64,000 bases of DNA from Hydrocarboniphaga sp. (GTDB taxonomy: Bacteria; Pseudomonadota; Gammaproteobacteria; Nevskiales; Nevskiaceae), in NCBI RefSeq assembly GCF_028291725.1, contig NZ_JAQGNT010000043.1, positions 108,481 through 172,480 on the forward strand, in the 5' to 3' direction. The notes below the pieces were generated by a model. That model had not been told where the DNA came from, made no database searches, and was given only the letters and a program-made list of their open reading frames with translations. Position 1 is the stretch's first letter. Each line of letters starts with the position of its first letter. The position numbers and the translations under genes were made by a program. Positions 16,387-25,499 of this stretch are shown here, one piece after another.

Positions 16387-18942
16387 CTAGCCGCCGAAGC
16401 GCACCGCAATACGCGCTCCGATCGTCCGTGGCGGCGAGAACGGCCCGCTCACGTAGTTGCCCGTGGCACTGGCGATGCGACTGTACGAATAGATCTCGTC
16501 GCCGATGTTCTCCACGAACAGCTGGCCCTGGATCCGATTGTTTGGCGCTTCCCAGATCAGCCTCGCATTGGTGATCCAGTACGAAGGCTGCACCGTCGCA
16601 TCCTGGCCTGGCGCCTTGCCGTTGAACACATCGTTCTGCGTCGTGCTCGTGTACGAACCTTCGCCGCGTAGCGTGAAGGCTCCCAACTTTGCCGTGTCCA
16701 AGGTGTATTGGGCGCCGAAGTTCAGCTTCCACTCGGGCGCCCGGATCAGCTGGTTGCCGCCGATGTTCAGCGTGCTGCCCAGTTGCTCCTGCAGGTCCTG
16801 GTCGCCGTACTCGGAGTGGATATAGGAGCCCGAGCCGTCGAGAACAAAGCCGCGAACCGCATCCGGGACCAGGGTGTATTCCAGCTCTACGCCGTACAGC
16901 GTTGCATTGGCGGCATTGCGGATGGTCGAGCTGTTCTGGTTGTACGTCGTGAACTGGATATCGTCGAACTTGTAATAGAACGAGGCCAGGTTGGTGCGCA
17001 CCTGCCCGTCCGCGAAAGTGGACTTGAGGCCTACTTCATAGGCCATGAGTTTTTCGGGATCGAAGCTGCCGCTGCATTCCGGAGGATTGAAGCCGCCGGA
17101 CTTGTAGCCGTTGGAAACCTTGCCGTAGACCAGCGTCTGCGCGGCCACGTCGTAGTCCAGGCCGGCTGTACCGGTAAGTGCATCCCAGGTTTTCTTCTCG
17201 CCCTGGTCGCAGAGCCCGGCCGCGGGCACGAAGTTGGAATGCACGTGGCGCACCACCTTTTTCTCGTCCTGGGTGTAGCGCAGACCACCGGTGACACGCA
17301 GCGAATCGGTCAGCTTGTAAGTAGCCTGGCCGAAGCCCGCGGTGGACTGCGAGGTCTGGTCGGCACCGAAACCCAGGAACGCCGTGGTTGGAATCGTGCC
17401 GCCTCTGAGCGTGGTGCCCAGCACCGGATCCGCGGTCAACTGCAGCAAATTGCCGACGTAGGGCTGCGACAGATCGAAAACCGGAGGCGGAGTGGCGCTG
17501 GCGAAGCTGCCGCCGGCGATGATCTGATCGGTCAGCGCCGGCAGGTACAGGTCGGCGGCGAGCTTGGCCTTGTCGTGCAGGTAGAAGCCACCGGCGATCC
17601 AGTCCAGGCGATCGTCGAAGGCCTGCCCGGAGATGTTGAATTCCTGAGTGAACTGCTTGGAGTCCTGGCCCAACTCCTCGACTATGAACGCGGCAGCAGA
17701 TCCGTCGCCGTCCAGCTGCGTCTCCATTTTGCTGTAGCGACCAGCGGTAATGGACTTGACATCGACAGCGCCGGCTTTCCATTGAACCGTAGCACTCACG
17801 CCACGGATATCGACCTGGGTAATCGCCGGCGTATCGTTGTATAGATCCGTGGTCGATGTTGGATCGAGGTTCGGTGCAGTCTGCCCGGCGCTGAGTCCGA
17901 ACAGGCTCGCGATGCTACCGTTGCCCACGCGCTGCAGGTCCTCCGGCGACAACAGCGGCCCCGGCAGGGTTGCGAGCACAGGACCCGGCAACGAGAACAC
18001 GCCCAGCGGAGTCTGCGGCGAGACGCCACCGTTGTTCGGCATCGTCGCAATGAACTGGTTGGTTCCCGATGAGCTCTTCTTGGAAGCATCACCGCGCAAC
18101 ACCACGCTGAGATCCTCGGTGGGCTCGTACAGCACCGACGCGCGACCGCCGAATTGCTGCAGATCGTCGGTGTCCGAACCGTCATAAAGATTCTTGCGGT
18201 AGCCGTCACGATTTTCGTAGCGGATGCTGAGGCGGCCGGCCAGCTTGTCCTCGACGCTGCCGCCGGTCACGCCGATGTCGGACACCGTGCGGCCATAGCT
18301 CCCGACCTCGAAGGCGGTGTTCACTTCCGGCACGTAGCTCGGCAACTTGGTGATGTAGTTGATCGTACCGCCGGTGGAATTGCGGCCGTAAAGCGTGCCC
18401 TGCGGGCCACGTAGCACTTCGATGCGTTCGAGGTCGAAACTCGGCACGCCCTGGGCGATCAGCTGCCCGGTGTAGACGCCGTCCTGGAACGTTGCCACGG
18501 TCGGCTCACCGGCGGTGACGGTGAGGTCGGAGCCGATGCCGCGCAGCGAGATCTGCGAGAAGCCGGTGTTCTCCGCGAACACCAGCGACGGAACGTTGAA
18601 CTGCAGTTGCTGCACGCCCGAGATCTGCTTCTGCTCCAGCGCCTCGCTGGTGAATGCGCTGACCGCCAGAGGCGTGCTTTGCAGCGACTCGGAGCGCTTC
18701 TGCGCCGTCACGAAAATTTCCTCGATACCGTGGCCGTCGTCGCTCTTGCTCTCGGCCACCGGCGCAGCGGCCTCGGCCGGCGCTGCAACCGGCCCGGCTC
18801 CCGTCTCCAGGCCTCCCGGCGCAGCCGCGGGCGCCGTTTCGTCGGCTGTTTCGTCCGCTGGGACAGCGAGCTGGCCCCATGCAACGGGAAGCTGAAACGC
18901 CGCACAGGTCAAAACACCCAGCACAGGCCAAGTTCGATTCAT
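16387..18942 (-). CDS. TonB-dependent outer-membrane receptor
   Basis: 851 residues from ATG 18942, with a signal peptide ending near VAWGQ, a Pro/Ala/Glu-rich linker and a TonB-box-like segment IEEIFVTAQKRSE. A plug domain follows (LRGIGSDL, VLRGPQGTLYGRNSTGG), then a 22-strand-type barrel ending GARIAVRFGG. Role: active uptake of a scarce or bulky substrate across the outer membrane, powered by TonB/ExbBD. The substrate cannot be told from sequence; receptors of this style are abundant in degraders of steroids and aromatics. A perfect inverted repeat lies upstream at 18982-18999. None of the CAATG sites precedes it. Confidence 0.93.
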   Translation of the reverse strand: MNRTWPVLGVLTCAAFQLPVAWGQLAVPADETADETAPAAAPGGLETGAGPVAAPAEAAAPVAESKSDDGHGIEEIFVTAQKRSESLQSTPLAVSAFTSEALEQKQISGVQQLQFNVPSLVFAENTGFSQISLRGIGSDLTVTAGEPTVATFQDGVYTGQLIAQGVPSFDLERIEVLRGPQGTLYGRNSTGGTINYITKLPSYVPEVNTAFEVGSYGRTVSDIGVTGGSVEDKLAGRLSIRYENRDGYRKNLYDGSDTDDLQQFGGRASVLYEPTEDLSVVLRGDASKKSSSGTNQFIATMPNNGGVSPQTPLGVFSLPGPVLATLPGPLLSPEDLQRVGNGSIASLFGLSAGQTAPNLDPTSTTDLYNDTPAITQVDIRGVSATVQWKAGAVDVKSITAGRYSKMETQLDGDGSAAAFIVEELGQDSKQFTQEFNISGQAFDDRLDWIAGGFYLHDKAKLAADLYLPALTDQIIAGGSFASATPPPVFDLSQPYVGNLLQLTADPVLGTTLRGGTIPTTAFLGFGADQTSQSTAGFGQATYKLTDSLRVTGGLRYTQDEKKVVRHVHSNFVPAAGLCDQGEKKTWDALTGTAGLDYDVAAQTLVYGKVSNGYKSGGFNPPECSGSFDPEKLMAYEVGLKSTFADGQVRTNLASFYYKFDDIQFTTYNQNSSTIRNAANATLYGVELEYTLVPDAVRGFVLDGSGSYIHSEYGDQDLQEQLGSTLNIGGNQLIRAPEWKLNFGAQYTLDTAKLGAFTLRGEGSYTSTTQNDVFNGKAPGQDATVQPSYWITNARLIWEAPNNRIQGQLFVENIGDEIYSYSRIASATGNYVSGPFSPPRTIGARIAVRFGG

Positions 18943-18981
18943 ATAGTTTTCTCTTCCCGACCGCACATTGTAAGTTTTATA

Positions 18982-18999
18982 GCGTCAGTGCTCTGACGC
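18982..18999. promoter_or_regulatory. Inverted repeat upstream of the TonB receptor
   Basis: GCGTCAG-TGCT-CTGACGC, a perfect 7-bp dyad 40 bp upstream of the receptor ATG. It could be an operator or a leader hairpin; the sequence does not distinguish these. Confidence 0.4.
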
Positions 19000-19038
19000 A
19001 TAGAAAACCTAACATGCGATACAGGCTTCGACGATGAC

Positions 19039-19067
19039 GCCAGCCGACATTCCGGTTGGCCTTTTTT
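19039..19067 (+). terminator. Rho-independent-terminator-like hairpin on the plus strand
   Basis: GCCAGCCG (19039-19046) and CGGTTGGC (19053-19060) form an 8-bp stem with one G-U pair and a 6-nt loop, followed by CTTTTTT. The T-run makes it a terminator only for plus-strand transcription, yet both flanking genes are on the minus strand. It may end a short plus-strand transcript. Confidence 0.45.
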
Positions 19068-19157
19068 ACATGAAGGCCGAGTCACGCTGCGCTATCGTTT
19101 CGACCGGCGCTTCGAGGGTCGCGGATCGACGCGCTGGCCGGCGGCTCGATCCTTCGC

Positions 19158-19892
19158 TCAGCCGCCCGCCAGGCTGATTCCGCCGTCCACCAGCAGCGAC
19201 TGGCCGGTGACATAGGCAGCCAGCGGCGACGCCAGAAACAAGGCCACGCCGGCGATATCCTCCGGCCGGCCATAGCGGCCCAGTGGACAGGCTTTTTCGA
19301 AAGCCGACTGCGCCGCATCCGACACCTGGTTCGCGGTCAGCTTGGTCGGCACCATGCCCGGGCCGATGCCGTTGACACGCAGCCCCGCCTTGCCCCACTT
19401 CGCGGCCAGTACACGGATCAGCTGGACGAGGCCGGCCTTGCTGGCGCAGTAGGCCGGATTGTTGCGCGCCACCGTGCGCGCGACGATGGAATCCAACACC
19501 ACGATGTTGCCGCGCCGTGCCGACAGTCGGGGCTGCAAGGCCGTGCACAGATGCATGACGCCGGTCAGGTTGATGTCGACCACGGCCGCGAAACCCGCTC
19601 TCTGGAATTCCTGGCTCTTGTAAAGCACCGTCCCCACGCAGCACACCAGCGCATCGATCTCGTCGAGTTGCGCAGCCAGCGCCTCCACCGACTCCGCTTC
19701 GGCGACGTTGAGCTGCAGAAAGCGCATGCCGCCGAAGTCGCGGCCGTAGCTGGCGGCAGGCCGGGTTCCGGTGACGGTGACTTCCGCACCCGCATCCAGA
19801 AACGCCAGCGCGATACCATAGCCGATGCCGTCCGACGCGCCGGCGACGACGATGCGCTTGCCGGAGAAATCCAGTGCCTGCGCTACGCTCAC
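19158..19892 (-). CDS. Short-chain dehydrogenase/reductase with GTG start
   Basis: 244 residues starting at GTG 19892, which overlaps the stop of the upstream ACAD by 4 bp (GTGA). The open frame runs to 20588 inside the ACAD but has no SDR similarity there. AGASDGIGYG, Ser in VLDSIVA and AYCASKAG are present, with TGQSLLVDGG at the C-terminus. The classical NNAG reads CCVGT here, a departure from consensus. It is the last gene of the hydratase-remnant/ACAD/SDR operon. Likely role: oxidation of a hydroxyacyl-CoA or alcohol made by the same operon. Confidence 0.87.
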   Translation of the reverse strand: MSVAQALDFSGKRIVVAGASDGIGYGIALAFLDAGAEVTVTGTRPAASYGRDFGGMRFLQLNVAEAESVEALAAQLDEIDALVCCVGTVLYKSQEFQRAGFAAVVDINLTGVMHLCTALQPRLSARRGNIVVLDSIVARTVARNNPAYCASKAGLVQLIRVLAAKWGKAGLRVNGIGPGMVPTKLTANQVSDAAQSAFEKACPLGRYGRPEDIAGVALFLASPLAAYVTGQSLLVDGGISLAGG

Positions 19893-21664
19893 GCGAAGCT
19901 GAAGCTGGCTTCGTCGAGCTGCATCAGCGCGGCACTGCCGCTGGCGATCGACTCGCGATGCGCCGATGCGCGGGGCAACAGCTTGTCGAAATAGAACCGC
20001 GCGGTCTGCAGCTTGGCGCGATAGAAGCCCTCCTCCTGCGTGCCCGCCGCCAGCGCCGATGCAGCCACCGAAGCGCTTTGCAGCCAGACATAACCCAGCA
20101 CGACGTAGCCCGACAGCATCAGGTAGTCCACCGCCGCTGCGCCCACCAGGCTGGGATCGGCGGGCGACCCGGCCGCGAGTTCGTCGCTGACCGCCAGCCA
20201 CATCTCGACGGCAGGCTGCAGCCGCAGCTGCAAGGCCAGCAGCTCCGGCCGCGAAGGAAGCCTGCAAGCCTGCAAGATCTCGCGGGCAAATTCGTCCAAG
20301 GTCTCGCGCTCGGCGCCCAGCACCTTGCGGCCCAGCAGGTCGCTGCCCTGTATTCCGGTCGTGCCTTCGTAGATGCGCGCCACGCGCACATCGCGTACGC
20401 GCTGCTCCACGCCCCACTCCTGCATGTAGCCGTGGCCACCCAGCACCTGCACGCCCAGATCGGTGGCTTCGCTCGCGAGCTCGGACAAGGCGCCCTTGGC
20501 GATGGGGATCAGCAGCGCCAGCCGGTGCTCGGCCTGGCGCCTCACGGCGGCGTCGGGCGCATCCGCGAGGTCCACCCACTTGGCACACAGATGCACGAGG
20601 CTGCGGCCCCCTTCGGCGATGGCCTTCTGCGTGAACAGCATGCGCCGGATGTCGGGCTGGGCGATCAGCGGATCGGCCGCCTTGTCGGGCGAAATTGCGC
20701 CACCGGGCGCACGCCCTTGCAGACGATCGCGCGCATAGGCGAGCGTCGCCTGGAAGCTCGCCTCGGCGTGCCCCTGCGACTGCTGCGCCACGCCGAGCCG
20801 CGACTTGTTGATGTAGACGAACATGCAGTTGAGGCCGCGGTTGGGCTCGCCCACCAGCCAGCCCTCGGCCTCATCGAAAGCCATCACGCAGGTGGCGCTG
20901 CCCTTGATGCCCATCTTGTGTTCGATCGAGATACAGCTGACGCCGTTGCGCTCGGCGCTGTCGAGTTTGCGCTTGGGCACCACGAACAGCGAGATGCCGC
21001 GCGTGCCCTTGGGTGCGTCAGGCAAACGCGCGAGCACCAGGTGCACGATGTTTTCGCTGAGATCCTGTTCGCCCGAGGAGATGAAGATCTTGGTGCCGCT
21101 GATCCGGTAGCGGCCGTCGCCGATCGCTTGCGCCCGGGTGTTGACCAGATTCAGATCGGAGCCGCACTGCGGCTCGGTCAGGCACATGGTGCCGATCCAC
21201 TCGCCGCTGACCAGCCGCGGCACGAAGGCCTCGACCTGTTCCGGCCGCGCGTGATGCGTCAAGGTCTTGATGGCGCCGTCGTTGAGCGCCGCGTACATGC
21301 ACCAGGCATGGTTGGCGCTTTGCAGGAATTCGGACGCCGCCTGCTTGAGCGAGTACGGCACGGTCTGGCCACCGTGCTTCTCGTCATGCCCGAGGCGCGG
21401 CCAGCCGGCGTCGACGTATTGCCGGTAGGCGTCCTTGAAGCCTTCGGGCGCGCTCACGGCTCCGTCCGTCCAGCGCGCGCCGGCATCACCGCCGGCGTTG
21501 ATCGGCGCCAGCGTGCGTTCGGCGAACTTGCCGATTTCGCCGAGGATCAGCGACATCTCGTCGCCACCGACGCCAGCGTTCAAGGCGGCATAGTGTTCAG
21601 GGTAGCGGTGCAGCTCGTTGAGCGAGAAAAGAACGTCGCGGATCGGAGCGCGGTAGTTGTGCAT
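19889..21664 (-). CDS. Long acyl-CoA dehydrogenase (FadE5/DmdC-type, about 590 residues)
   Basis: 591 residues, about 200 longer than ordinary ACADs, matching the family with an extra C-terminal domain. MCLTEPQCGSDLNLV is the flavin/substrate loop, IEHKMGIKGSATCVM follows, and QVLGGHGYMQEWGVEQRVRDVRVARIYEGTTG contains the C-terminal ACAD signature. In MCAD-like members the catalytic base is elsewhere in this fold. Role: dehydrogenation of acyl-CoA or 3-(methylthio)propionyl-CoA-like substrates. It starts 13 bp after the truncated hydratase. Confidence 0.92.
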   Translation of the reverse strand: MHNYRAPIRDVLFSLNELHRYPEHYAALNAGVGGDEMSLILGEIGKFAERTLAPINAGGDAGARWTDGAVSAPEGFKDAYRQYVDAGWPRLGHDEKHGGQTVPYSLKQAASEFLQSANHAWCMYAALNDGAIKTLTHHARPEQVEAFVPRLVSGEWIGTMCLTEPQCGSDLNLVNTRAQAIGDGRYRISGTKIFISSGEQDLSENIVHLVLARLPDAPKGTRGISLFVVPKRKLDSAERNGVSCISIEHKMGIKGSATCVMAFDEAEGWLVGEPNRGLNCMFVYINKSRLGVAQQSQGHAEASFQATLAYARDRLQGRAPGGAISPDKAADPLIAQPDIRRMLFTQKAIAEGGRSLVHLCAKWVDLADAPDAAVRRQAEHRLALLIPIAKGALSELASEATDLGVQVLGGHGYMQEWGVEQRVRDVRVARIYEGTTGIQGSDLLGRKVLGAERETLDEFAREILQACRLPSRPELLALQLRLQPAVEMWLAVSDELAAGSPADPSLVGAAAVDYLMLSGYVVLGYVWLQSASVAASALAAGTQEEGFYRAKLQTARFYFDKLLPRASAHRESIASGSAALMQLDEASFSFA

Positions 21665-21677
21665 GCCGGCGTTTCGC

Positions 21678-22007
21678 TTAGCGACCGACGAACGCGGGCT
21701 TGCGCTTGCCCATGAACGCGCTGATGCCTTCGCGTGCGTCCGCGCTGCTGGTCAGGCGATTCTGCTGGTACTGCGGCAGGAAGCCCGGCCCGTTGTCTTC
21801 AGAGAGATCGGCTCCCGCCGAAAACGCGCGTCCCGCACCGGTGAGCACAACGGCACGAATCTCGTCGTCGGCAGCCGCCTGGAAGATGGCCTGCATCAGG
21901 TCGTGACGCAGCTGCCGATTGAAAGCGTTGAGCGCTTCGGGCCGGTTCATCGTGATCGTCGCGACGCGGCGGTCGACGTGATACAGCACGGTTTCAAAGC
22001 TCGTCAT
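21678..22007 (-). pseudogene. Enoyl-CoA hydratase with in-frame internal deletion
   Basis: 109 residues where the crotonase family has about 260. Residues 1-80 match the family N-terminus (MNRPEALNAFN, AVVLTGAGRAFSAGADLSED). The frame then jumps straight to a typical C-terminal tail, SADAREGISAFMGKRKPAFVGR. The middle, including the second oxyanion-hole segment and the catalytic Glu region, is absent, so hydratase activity is unlikely. The reading frame is intact, so a small protein may still be made. It heads the ACAD-SDR operon. The deletion is inferred from the family layout. Confidence 0.85.
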
Positions 22008-22122
22008 GACGGTTCTGCTCGGCGGTGATGGGACACATCTGCATGGCAACGTAACGTCGCGAGGAAGCCTTCACCATGACTGCGTGAAACATCCGCGATG
22101 GCGAAAGATGACAGGGGTGCCA

Positions 22123-22135
22123 TTCCTGACAGGAA
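22123..22135. promoter_or_regulatory. Short perfect palindrome upstream of the truncated hydratase operon
   Basis: TTCCTG-A-CAGGAA, 13 bp, between the TonB receptor stop (22146) and the operon start (22007). The loop is too short for a hairpin terminator, so a protein-binding site is more likely. Function not known. Confidence 0.3.
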
Positions 22136-22145
22136 CTTTCGCCGC

Positions 22146-24614
22146 TCAGAACCAGTGGTAGGTCATCTCCAGGCCGAAACGGCGTGGCTCGCCACCCGGG
22201 CCATAGACCCGCCCGGCCGCGTCTGCAGCCGAATACAGGTAGTACTCGGTGTTCATGATGTTCTTGACGAACAGCCGCAGGCCGAGGTTGCCCGACACGT
22301 CATTGGTCGACAGGTAGGCGTTGACCAGCGAGTAGCTCTTCTGCCCGTCTTCGGGTCCGCCGAACGGACGAAACACCACCGGCGCACTCTTGAACCACTC
22401 GCCGCGCAAGCGCCAGCGATTGACCCAGTCCGCCGGTGTTTCGAAGGAATATTCGGCGCCGAGATTGACCGTGTAGTCCGGCGCGCGTGAGAGCTCCACA
22501 CCTTTCAGATCCTGGCCGGTGCCGCCTTCGTAGGGGCAGTCATTGACTCGCTGCGCGGCGGGCTTGCTCGAATCGGTGTCGCAGAACTTCTGGTAGTAGG
22601 CATCCAGCACGGAGACCGCGGCCGTCAGCAACACGGGCTCCGCGACCAGCGCCGTCAGCTCGAGATCACCACCGCGCACGCGTGCCTTGGGCGCGTTGAC
22701 GATGCTGGCCGACAGGTTATTGATCTTGAGCGTCTGGAAGTTGGTGTAGCGGCTGTCGAACACCGATACGTTGGCGATCAGGCGACGATTGAACCAGCGC
22801 GATTTCAATCCGACTTCGACCGACTTCACCTCCTCCGGCTCGTAGGTGTTGCCGCAGGACGAGAAATTGGAGCCACCCGACTTGAAACCCAGCGTGTACT
22901 GCGCATAGGTCATCATGCTGCTGGTGATGTCGTACTGCGCACCCAGCTTGGGCGTGAACTTCTTGCCCGTCAGCGAGGTGTGCAGATCGTCGCAGGAGGT
23001 GAGCACGCCGGGAACATTGGGCAGTTGAATCGGGATGCCGGCAACCGAAGTGAAGTACTGGTTGGTCGTATCCGCCGTTTTCTCGTCCCGCAGAATACGG
23101 GCACCACCGATCAGCCGGAACGACTCGCTCAGCGAGTACGTGAGATCGGTGAAAGCGGCAACGGACCGGGTTGTCTCATCCGAGCCCAGCTCCAGCATCA
23201 GACCGGCACTGCCAGGCACCAGTCCGCCCGCCACCGCCTTCGGAATCGTGACCGGCAGAAACGGGCTGAACTTCTCGTGGAAGTAGAAAGCGCCCACCAG
23301 CCATTGCAGCGAATCGCTGGAGCCCGATGCCGTCAGCTCTTCACTGAAGGATTTCGAACGGTTGCGATAGCCGTAGAAGTTGGTCAGATCGTCCGAGGTG
23401 AAGTCGGCGTCGTAGACGTTTTCGAAATGATGATCCTGGACGCCCGTGATCGACTTCAGACTCAGTGCATCCAGGTTCCAGGTCGCGGTCAGCGCGCCGT
23501 TGGTGGTCTCGCGCTCGCCGTAAGGCAGGAAATTGAGTTTGCGCTTGGTGGTGCTGCCGGTGATCGACTGGTCGGGCCGCGTGGTGAATCCCGGCGGGAT
23601 GAAATAACCCAGCAACTCCTGGTTGGGCTGCGGCGGTACGCGGATCACGTCGCGCGGCGTCACGCCACCGCCGTCGTCGTAGCGATACAGCACCGACAGG
23701 TCGACGGTGAGATCCTCCGCCGGCATCCACGCCAGCGCTGCGCGGCCGCCGTAGCCATGGTGTCCGTTGGATTCCTTGCCCGAGGTCTCGTCCTTGACGA
23801 AGCCGCCATCGGCGTCCCATTCGCCGACCAGCCTGCCATCCAGAGTGCCTTGAATCAGCGGACCCGAGACTATGCCCACCGCGCCGCGCTGTTCGAAGCT
23901 ACCGACCGAGAGCTTGAGCGTGGATTCGTAGGTATCGGTCGGGCGCTTCAGCAGAAAGTTGATCACGCCGCCGGTGGAGTTGCGCCCGTACAGCGTGCCC
24001 TGCGGGCCGCGCAGGACTTCCACTCGATCCAGGTCGCTCAGACCCAGCGGGCCGGTCGTAGGCCGGGGCTGGTATACGCCGTCGATATGCACGGCGACAC
24101 CCGGCTCGGTGGCGCCGGTGTCGACGTTGGTGCCGACACCGCGGATGGAGATCAACGACGCGCCGCCGGACTCGCTGACGTTCAATCCGGGAATCTGCGA
24201 CTGCAGGTCGGTGACGTTGTTGACGGCACGGAACGCCATGTCCTCGCCGCCGATGGCGGAGATGGACATCGGCGCGTCCTGCACACTCGACTGCCGTTTC
24301 TGCGCGGTGACCACCACTTCCTCGATGCCGGCCATCGTGGCGGTATCTCGTTTCGGGGGCGGCTCCGAGTCCGCGGCGGGCGAAACCGGGATTGCGCCGA
24401 GAGTCTCGGGACTTTCCGAACCAGCGGCTGCTGCGGCTTGCGTCGGCGGCGCCGTCTGTTCACCGGCGGGTGAACCGGGAGCCGCGCCAATCTGCGCGTT
24501 GACGCTCAACACCACAAGCAGCTGGCTCACTGCAAGCAGCGGCGCAATCCGAACTGCGGCTCGCGCGCCGGTCTCTTTCGATGCCGGACATCTCACCATC
24601 TCAGGTGCCATCAT
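22146..24614 (-). CDS. TonB-dependent outer-membrane receptor
   Basis: 822 residues starting at ATG 24614, with AGGAG 5 bp ahead. Signal sequence (about residues 20-42, ending near VNAQ), Pro/Ala-rich linker, TonB box IEEVVVTAQKRQSS, plug (IRGVGTNVDTGATEPG, VLRGPQGTLYGRNSTGG) and a barrel ending in Phe, as outer-membrane barrels usually do. Role: TonB-powered uptake, substrate unknown. Three tandem CAATG sites (24840, 24936, 25028) lie upstream, all pointing at this gene. Confidence 0.93.
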   Translation of the reverse strand: MMAPEMVRCPASKETGARAAVRIAPLLAVSQLLVVLSVNAQIGAAPGSPAGEQTAPPTQAAAAAGSESPETLGAIPVSPAADSEPPPKRDTATMAGIEEVVVTAQKRQSSVQDAPMSISAIGGEDMAFRAVNNVTDLQSQIPGLNVSESGGASLISIRGVGTNVDTGATEPGVAVHIDGVYQPRPTTGPLGLSDLDRVEVLRGPQGTLYGRNSTGGVINFLLKRPTDTYESTLKLSVGSFEQRGAVGIVSGPLIQGTLDGRLVGEWDADGGFVKDETSGKESNGHHGYGGRAALAWMPAEDLTVDLSVLYRYDDGGGVTPRDVIRVPPQPNQELLGYFIPPGFTTRPDQSITGSTTKRKLNFLPYGERETTNGALTATWNLDALSLKSITGVQDHHFENVYDADFTSDDLTNFYGYRNRSKSFSEELTASGSSDSLQWLVGAFYFHEKFSPFLPVTIPKAVAGGLVPGSAGLMLELGSDETTRSVAAFTDLTYSLSESFRLIGGARILRDEKTADTTNQYFTSVAGIPIQLPNVPGVLTSCDDLHTSLTGKKFTPKLGAQYDITSSMMTYAQYTLGFKSGGSNFSSCGNTYEPEEVKSVEVGLKSRWFNRRLIANVSVFDSRYTNFQTLKINNLSASIVNAPKARVRGGDLELTALVAEPVLLTAAVSVLDAYYQKFCDTDSSKPAAQRVNDCPYEGGTGQDLKGVELSRAPDYTVNLGAEYSFETPADWVNRWRLRGEWFKSAPVVFRPFGGPEDGQKSYSLVNAYLSTNDVSGNLGLRLFVKNIMNTEYYLYSAADAAGRVYGPGGEPRRFGLEMTYHWF

Positions 24615-24839
24615 TTCTTCTCCTCTTATGATCGTTCCAAACTCGCGGCATCGCTGTTCGATGCGGCTGATGGACTCGTTATCTGGCTAGACCCACGCGG
24701 CCGACGTTGCGGACAATCCGGTTCACCATCACCGGAAATATCCTTTCGCGTTCGGCAATCGCATTCCCACGCGTGCCTTTTTTTCTAATTCGGTCGGCTC
24801 TCCATCCTCAGGCAATTGTCCACTCCTCGACCGTCGTCG

Positions 24840-24868
24840 CAATGATTGGTGCGCTCAAGGCGATTGAT
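24840..24868 (-). promoter_or_regulatory. Bipartite operator-like site G
   Basis: CAATG, 17 bp, GATTGAT, 225 bp upstream of the TonB receptor start. The central GAC is replaced by GCTC. It is the nearest to the gene of three tandem copies. Confidence 0.55.
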
Positions 24869-24935
24869 AAAAACTGACATTTCGCCTGACCAAATTTCAG
24901 CCGCAGGCTTTTCCAGAGGCCGATTTTCGATTGGT

Positions 24936-24964
24936 CAATGCTCGGATCTGACAAACGGATCGAC
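24936..24964 (-). promoter_or_regulatory. Bipartite operator-like site H
   Basis: CAATG, 17 bp, GATCGAC, with TGAC at spacer positions 9-12. It lies 96 bp beyond site G in the same orientation. Both halves equal those of site F. Confidence 0.6.
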
Positions 24965-25027
24965 CACGACCGACACCCGTGCAGATGCCCGACAACCCGC
25001 GATGGAGAAGTAACAAAACGATCATCG

Positions 25028-25057
25028 CAATGTGCGCTGAAGCAATGGACGATCGAC
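25028..25057 (-). promoter_or_regulatory. Bipartite operator-like site I (spacing 18)
   Basis: CAATG, 18 bp, GATCGAC. Both halves match, but the spacer is one base longer than in the others and lacks the central GAC, so it is the least certain of the three tandem sites. Confidence 0.35.
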
Positions 25058-25133
25058 TATCCCGCGCGGATCATGGGATGGATTTTTAATCGTCCGGCCT
25101 ATTGAAATGCCGGTCGTCGACAACGGGAGCGTC

Positions 25134-25495
25134 ATGTCACTGAGCGGCAAAACCATTGTGGTTACGGGAGCGTTCGGGAGCCTTGGGAAAGCTGTCGTGC
25201 AGGCGGCCATGCTGGCCGGCGCACGGGTGGCCGCGGTCGACCAGTCCTCCGAACCACCATCGCTGGGCGTGCTGCAAGGTGCCCGACTCTATCCGCTCGC
25301 GGATATCGGCAGCAGCGCGTCCGCCACGAGCATCGTCGACCGCATTGCAAGCGATCTGGGCGGCATCCATGGGGCGGCGTCGACTTCAGCCGCTGGGTCG
25401 CCGTTGAACAACTCGCCGACGTCATTTTGTTCTTGCTATCCGACAAGGCGCAGGCCGTGACCGGTGCACTGATACCGGTTACCGGACGGGTCTAG
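25134..25495 (+). pseudogene. SDR remnant: head and tail joined, middle deleted
   Basis: The head reads MSLSGKTIVVTGAFGSLGK, a clear SDR nucleotide-binding start, and continues for about 80 residues. After a frame change near 25375 a typical SDR tail follows (VEQLADVILFLLSDKAQAVT then GALIPVTGRV and a stop at 25493-25495). The NNAG, Ser and YxxxK regions are missing, roughly 120 residues. It precedes the kinase-ACAD-SDR operon by 4 bp and was probably its first gene. Both ends are seen directly; the deletion size is inferred. Confidence 0.85.
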
Positions 25496-25499
25496 CCCG

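Larger units (their letters stand above)
24615..25133. other. Long intergenic region carrying three operator-like sites
   Basis: 519 bp between the TonB receptor and the truncated SDR, less GC-rich than the genes around it. It holds sites G, H and I spaced 96 and 92 bp apart in the same orientation. No ORF or RNA gene was recognised. Confidence 0.6.

Noticed and set aside
16387..24614. Naming the TonB receptors' substrates from neighbours
   Set aside because: Receptor sequence does not reveal the ligand, and genomic context allows several.
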